Positions 58,776-64,000 of a stretch of 64,000 bases of DNA are shown piece after piece. Under the pieces are notes generated by a model. The model was given only the letters and a program-made list of their open reading frames with translations, was not told the origin of the DNA and searched no databases. The translations under genes were made by a program, and so were the position numbers. The number at the start of each line of letters is the position of its first letter. Position 1 is the first letter of the stretch. Source of the DNA: Acridotheres tristis (lineage: Eukaryota; Chordata; Aves; Passeriformes; Sturnidae). The stretch lies in assembly GCA_037013685.1 (NCBI GenBank), contig CM072887.1, forward strand, positions 37,995,154 through 38,059,153. The letters run 5' to 3'.

Positions 58776-61700
58776 CTAGTTAGAAGGAAAAAAAAAGAGA
58801 AAGAAAGAAATAAAGAAAAAGTAATTAGAAAGCATGATTACTTTTACAGTTACTGCACAACCTATGTAGAATATAGAGGAAAATATGAATAAACTCCATG
58901 TAATTCTTCTGAAATCTTATAAAATCCCATTTTAAAGTCATCTAGGTAACTTCTGGACAACTCCTGTGGAGAACAGTGGATGACTAAAGTCAATTATTTA
59001 TATCAGGGTAGGATTGTATTTACTTTGAACACACAATACGCAGCATACACAGACTCATAAGAAAACATTACCTTGTAAGAAAAGCTTTTTTTTAAATCTA
59101 GGATGCACTCATTTATTTCAATAGAAAGACACAAAAAGTAGAGATAATATTTAAATTTCTTGTTATATAATACCAGAGACAGATGACAATGCCACACCAC
59201 AATCTATTACTAACATTCCTCTTAAGAATGGCCACAGGTTGTGCTGCTGATTAATTTTATTCTCAAAATTTGCTTTCATTAGGGCTGCACTGAGACAGGA
59301 GCTATTTTCTAGCATGGATTTTTACAGACAAAATTTGCATGCGAAAATTCAGCATCTACTATCAGCTGTAGAAAACGAAGTGATGATATGAGGTGTATCC
59401 TGTCATAATTCTCCTTTCTTTACAAATATGCAGGGTCTGTTATAAAACATTAGTACTAAACAATTCCAAAAATCTTCACACTGAAATGTTCAGAAACTGA
59501 AGAGATGCAAATATAATGCACCATATGAAGGTACTCTTGCAGTGATGAAAATACCTTAGCTGCAATGTATTACCAGCATTTTGGAAGGAGAAAGTTGAAA
59601 CTCTACGCTGAGGGGGAAAAAAAATGGTCAATAAATAGTACGAAATTCATAGCCAAATTAAGACTGAAGTCTATCCAAGGAGAATCAGTGGTCCAATCAT
59701 TAGGATATTTAGTAAGCTCGGAAGAAAAACACTCAAGACTCTGAAAAAAACAGTAGCTGAGTATTTTGTTCTTAAGCAGGAAGTCCCAAAAAATTCAGCA
59801 AGACAAGAAAGTTAGTTTTCCATCTAGTAATTCATTTGCTAATATGTGGTACAGATGAAAATTAAACTGTCTTAAAAATAATAAAAAAATAGAGCTGCCC
59901 CAAACTATTTTAGCACTGATAAGTATTTTTTTCAGTTGGAAGGAAAGATGTTTCTTCCATGGACTAGCCCTGCTGAATATTCAGATTTTTACTCCATTTT
60001 GATGTCTTGCATTACAGTACAAGCACATGAAGTCAAGGAATTTTCTGTTTATTCTTATCCTAAACCTGAACCACCTTCTTCAAACCCATTCACGCTCACA
60101 GCTTCTTTGAAGCTTGGCCACTAGAAGTAAGATACACTTGAAAAGTCAGAATGTTTATTTCCCATATGAATTACAAGAAGGTAATTTTTTTAAAAAAAGC
60201 AACATACAATAAAAAAAAAAAATTAAATCAATACATTGAATCTCTCAGAACAACCCTACTTAATCTACCAGAATAAAAAGCTCCATTTATTCTTACTTGC
60301 TTATAATCTAATAAAGATACACTTAATTTTTAAATGAAAACTTAGTTTCACAGTTGCTTGCCTTCATAAGCTCCAGTTCATGTTTTTACATGCACTTAAA
60401 TAGAATGAAAAAGAACATTTTTCGTAACATAGCCAAGAAAAGCACACCATGATCTAAAAAAAAAAAAAATACATTATTCTAATAAAACTGAAGAAATCAG
60501 AGATCTTTATTTATTCAAATCAGTGTTCTGGTATAAAATAGTTTTCAAAAAATAAAAAACGTAGTAAAATATAAAGGACATAGAAATACTAAAATGCATA
60601 TCTGTAAAGTCTGATTTGCTATCCTATATGCTTAAGATTTACTATTTTAATAGGAATCCTGCTTGCAATAGGAACTGTAACACTAGAATGTGTCCAAAAC
60701 TGAAAAGGAGGTTTCTGTTGCAAAGTACTGCAAAACGTTGAGATGCAACACAATGCTTCAAGTCTGACTGATGTAGTCCAAGTAGTGGAATGATACAAAA
60801 TCAACAGGACATCGGAGACCAAAGCTGATTTTGCCAAAGATGCCAAAGAGTAACACTTCTATTCACACCATTCTTCTTATATAGTTTAAGACATATTTGA
60901 TTCTTTTTGCCAAGGTAGCAATGCATTACAATTAGCAAGGTAACCATGCTGTTTACACTGTGTGTATAAAATGTGCTTTTCCACACCCATCTCCTGAGTC
61001 ATGCCCAGCACTAAACACAAGACAGTGCACAAATCTTTCTCCTCTCAGAAAGAGCTTCTCAAACCAAGGAAAAAAAGGGAAGCAAACCAAACAGCCACTT
61101 GCACCAGAAAACAAAGAACTCACTTCTCGCACACATACATGTTTTTCTTCAGAAAACATCTTCACTCAATCTTCAATGGCCAAAAACCTGTGTTGACACT
61201 ATGAAGTTTTGCCTGCAAAGGCTGCTTTCACCAGCACAGTCTTTCCTCTGTCCTTGTGTATCATTTTGTCTGGTAAACCCCTCTGTTGCTAACATCATTA
61301 AGTACTTCTGTGAATAAGTTTCCCTATGCTGGAAAAAGCTTGTGAACATTATTTTACTTCCAGCCGCTCCAAAAAGAATTTTGCAGAAGCAATCCCACCC
61401 AGCTTCTATGGAAAATTGCAAACTTGTGGCTAAGGGGTCTCAGTGATCAGAAAACTATTCTAACTACCCAATAAGTTCTAAATTTCCCACTATTCCTCCT
61501 GACTGAGGAGGAGGTAGAAATGACTGTGCAGAACAATTGATAATCTTATCCTGACTATGCAGCACAATTAAAAAGAAAGGCAATTTTTCTCACAACCATA
61601 TAAAAGCTGAAATTAAACCATATGCTTCTACCATTCCACACTGACTTTATGCATACACCTAATAAATTATGCTGAGTGTTCGTACATTCCATATCTGATG

Positions 61701-64000
61701 AATTTAAGTCTGAATGAATTTAAATGTTTATTGCCAATTAATTATGTAGAAATGTCTCAAATACACGCCGTCAATGGCAGGATCAGCCAAACAAAACAAG
61801 GTAAACTGTGCTCCGCTCTACAGTGGCATGTTGCTGAAACAATCTGAGGCACCCCACAGACACAGCTTTATGGGAATCTCTACAATTATCACTGTCAAAA
61901 ACCAGGTTTTTCATATCACCTATCCAGCTCACATTTATTTTTTATTTTGTTTAAGAAAATACTTATGAAATGAAATGTACTGCAGTAATGATAAAATTTA
62001 GGGCTCATCTACTTTCTTCTAACTATGAATGACTCCAGCATTCTTTTAATTTGCAAGTATACATTCCAATCATCTTTCACTAGCTCAAAGGGTAACTAGA
62101 ATTGTCCATACAGACATCAGCTATATTGCATACAGCCTCACAAGTACGTGATGAAATTAATAGATTGGGCCCTTTCAAATTAACTTGCATTTTCTCAGTT
62201 GGTCTGAATATTTTACTTCAAAAAAGACAGTTTGTATTTCTGGTAATGATAATAAACCATGATTAAAAATAAGAAACCAGTGCATCTTCATCCACAAGTT
62301 AACCAATATATAGTCAATAAAAAAGGAAATATGAGAATGTTAGGACCTCTGATGTACCAAATACTATACTGATAATAACTCACAATGCAGTAAAAGGAAA
62401 AGGTTGAGGAGACATCAGGATGCTTGTGCACTGCTCACAGGCTCTTTTGCCACTGTTATCACTTGCAGGGAGCCTCTTAGTATCAGAAAGGGATAAATAC
62501 AAATAGCTCTTTACTGGTAGTGTAATGTCACTGTCTCTATCCAGGCAAAAGTCAAGTAATAAAAGATAACTAGTGTAGAAAGAGCATTAGGGATGTCTAC
62601 TGCTGATGAGAGAGAAGGCAACCAAAATGGGAGATTCAGTACCAAAAGGACTAACATTGGCTTGGGGAGAGAATCCTTTGGAAGCTTCCAGATTCAGGCA
62701 TTCTGCCACTTGGCAGTCCACAGTACTGCAATTCCCAATTTTGATCTGCATATCTTGCTTCCAGACAAAGACAGAACCTCCTTTCCTACATCAGTCCCAA
62801 CCACCCCATTAACAATCATCTTCCAACAAGTTCCATATGGTAATGAACTTTGTTCTTTAGATGTAGTAGACAGAGGAACACTAAAGTTTGACATCAAGAA
62901 CTTCCTGTACCTTGTTGAAACCCTAGAGTACATAAGGAACTTTCTTTGCTTCCATCTGTGACAGGACAGATTGTTCTGGTTGGGCCTAAAATCTTTAAAC
63001 TAGGATGGGAGGAATAATTTTGATCACCTAATTCACTTTGATCCACCACCAAAAAAACTATTAATTTTGATGGATGTAACAGTGTGGTTTGGAATCCACT
63101 AATGACCTATCATGAACACAGGGATCAAGAGGTTCTTAAAAAAAACAAAACAAACTGAAGCAAAACAGAAAGTCCAAAATAAATTAAGACCTTAACAAAT
63201 TTTTAAACAGTGGTGAACACAGACAAATGTTAGAAAATTCACTCTGTCATCTTGATGGTGTTAAACTATATAGTTGGACTCATTATTTCAGAGTTTTTTC
63301 CAACTTAAAAGATTCTACAATTCTATTCTATGACCCGTGATTCTTAGGCACTCTAGGTACTGGCAACATATTGTAGTCTCTAATATATTTTTAAAATACT
63401 AATGTATTAACAAGCCTGCCAGTCTACAGGAATGCAGAATGATGTACGGTAACTGTTTCTTGAGGGATATAAAGATGACAGCATCCTCAACTCACAGATA
63501 AACCCACCAGCTTGGCTTTCAGACACATAACAAGATCAGTATATACTCAATAAACCATTATACCATGGGTTTTGATGCTCTTTCCTTGGTACTATGCACT
63601 CAGTCTAGTAAAATTATTAGTAATTTATCTTGAATCTCTTACTGCGGCTGAAAAAGCCTTCTTCACTCCTCATTTCTAACAGCTAAGAGCATGCCCATGA
63701 AGAATTATTCATGTTCATCTTGTCATGCTGGCATAACTGTCCCATTGTTGGTTTTTCTAGTGAAAAATCTAATGCTTGAGAGAGACAGCAGATTAAAATC
63801 CCAATAAAAGAAAACATGAGTAGTAGCAGCAAGTTTCATAACAAAATAGCATCCGCAGCTCTCGACAGATATTGTTACAGCACTAAGAAAGTGCCTGCAG
63901 TTTTCAATTATATCCATCTTTGGCTCTTCTGACGAAAAGGACAACCATAGGTATAACTGGTGCTATTTTTCTAGTCACTGTTGGTATGCAGGTTGTTGGA
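58776..64000 (-). other. PDE10A: PDE10A upstream intron (partial)
   Basis: 5.2 kb upstream of the first visible exon, open at the window edge. The preceding GAF-A exon, expected to end 'FLGECNN' by comparison with mammals, was searched for and not found, so it lies beyond 64000. A-runs near 60208-60222 and 60458-60470. A CR1 tail lies at 63266-63343. The 122-codon + strand ORF at 62593-62961 has no recognisable motif. Confidence 0.8.
63266..63343 (+). mobile_element. CR1 LINE 3' tail remnant
   Basis: 'tatagttggactcattattt', 'ttttttccaacttaaaagat' and 'tctacaattctattctatga' follow the CR1 3' end with its ATTCTATGA terminal repeat. Upstream homology is lost. Confidence 0.65.

Noticed and set aside
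60619..60846. Minus-strand ORF as the missing upstream GAF-A exon
   Set aside because: The translation does not resemble the expected GAF-A sequence ending FLGECNN, and no matching acceptor/donor pair in phase 0 was found.
62593..62961. 122-codon + strand ORF as a gene
   Set aside because: Longest ORF in the window, but with no domain, no signal or membrane segment, no recognisable family and no splice context; it lies inside the PDE10A intron and is taken as chance.

Overview
The window is vertebrate nuclear DNA, most likely from a bird. Coding sequence is split into short exons with GT-AG introns, the DNA is AT-rich, and the only recognisable interspersed repeats are decayed CR1-type LINE fragments, the dominant repeat of bird genomes. 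The bird call is inferred from the CR1 fragments and from a protein very close to mammalian PDE10A; the species cannot be fixed from the sequence.

One gene is present: the 3' three-quarters of PDE10A, the dual cAMP/cGMP phosphodiesterase 10A, on the minus strand. Seventeen coding exons were placed between 58775 and 18972. All have AG acceptors and GT donors, and the codon phase agrees at every junction. Joined, they give 1989 nt, which is 662 codons plus a TGA stop. They encode most of GAF-A, the GAF-A/GAF-B linker, GAF-B and the whole catalytic domain. The N-terminal exons and promoters lie beyond 64000. All catalytic and metal-binding residues known for the family are intact, so the gene looks functional.

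Layout on the + strand: 1 to about 14600 is intergenic DNA beyond the 3' end of PDE10A, with CR1 fragments and one candidate regulatory block (7570-7800). About 14620-18971 is the probable long 3' UTR. 18972-58775 holds the exons and introns. 58776-64000 is the next upstream intron, in which no exon was found.

The most unusual object lies in the intron between the 59-nt and 52-nt exons. A block of about 2.04 kb (49077-51112) is almost stripped of C on the + strand (about 108 C, near 5%). The surviving C residues mostly follow a purine, only one CC dinucleotide remains, and both edges are abrupt and carry the same 6-mer, ATGTCC. This looks like a retroelement hyper-edited C-to-T on one strand by an APOBEC-type deaminase and then inserted with a 6-bp target duplication. 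Other points of interest are an imperfect 142-bp inverted repeat (42986-43124), an orphan C2H2-finger-like ORF (32576-32833), three consecutive very short exons in the GAF linker, and a C-terminus that differs from the mammalian one.
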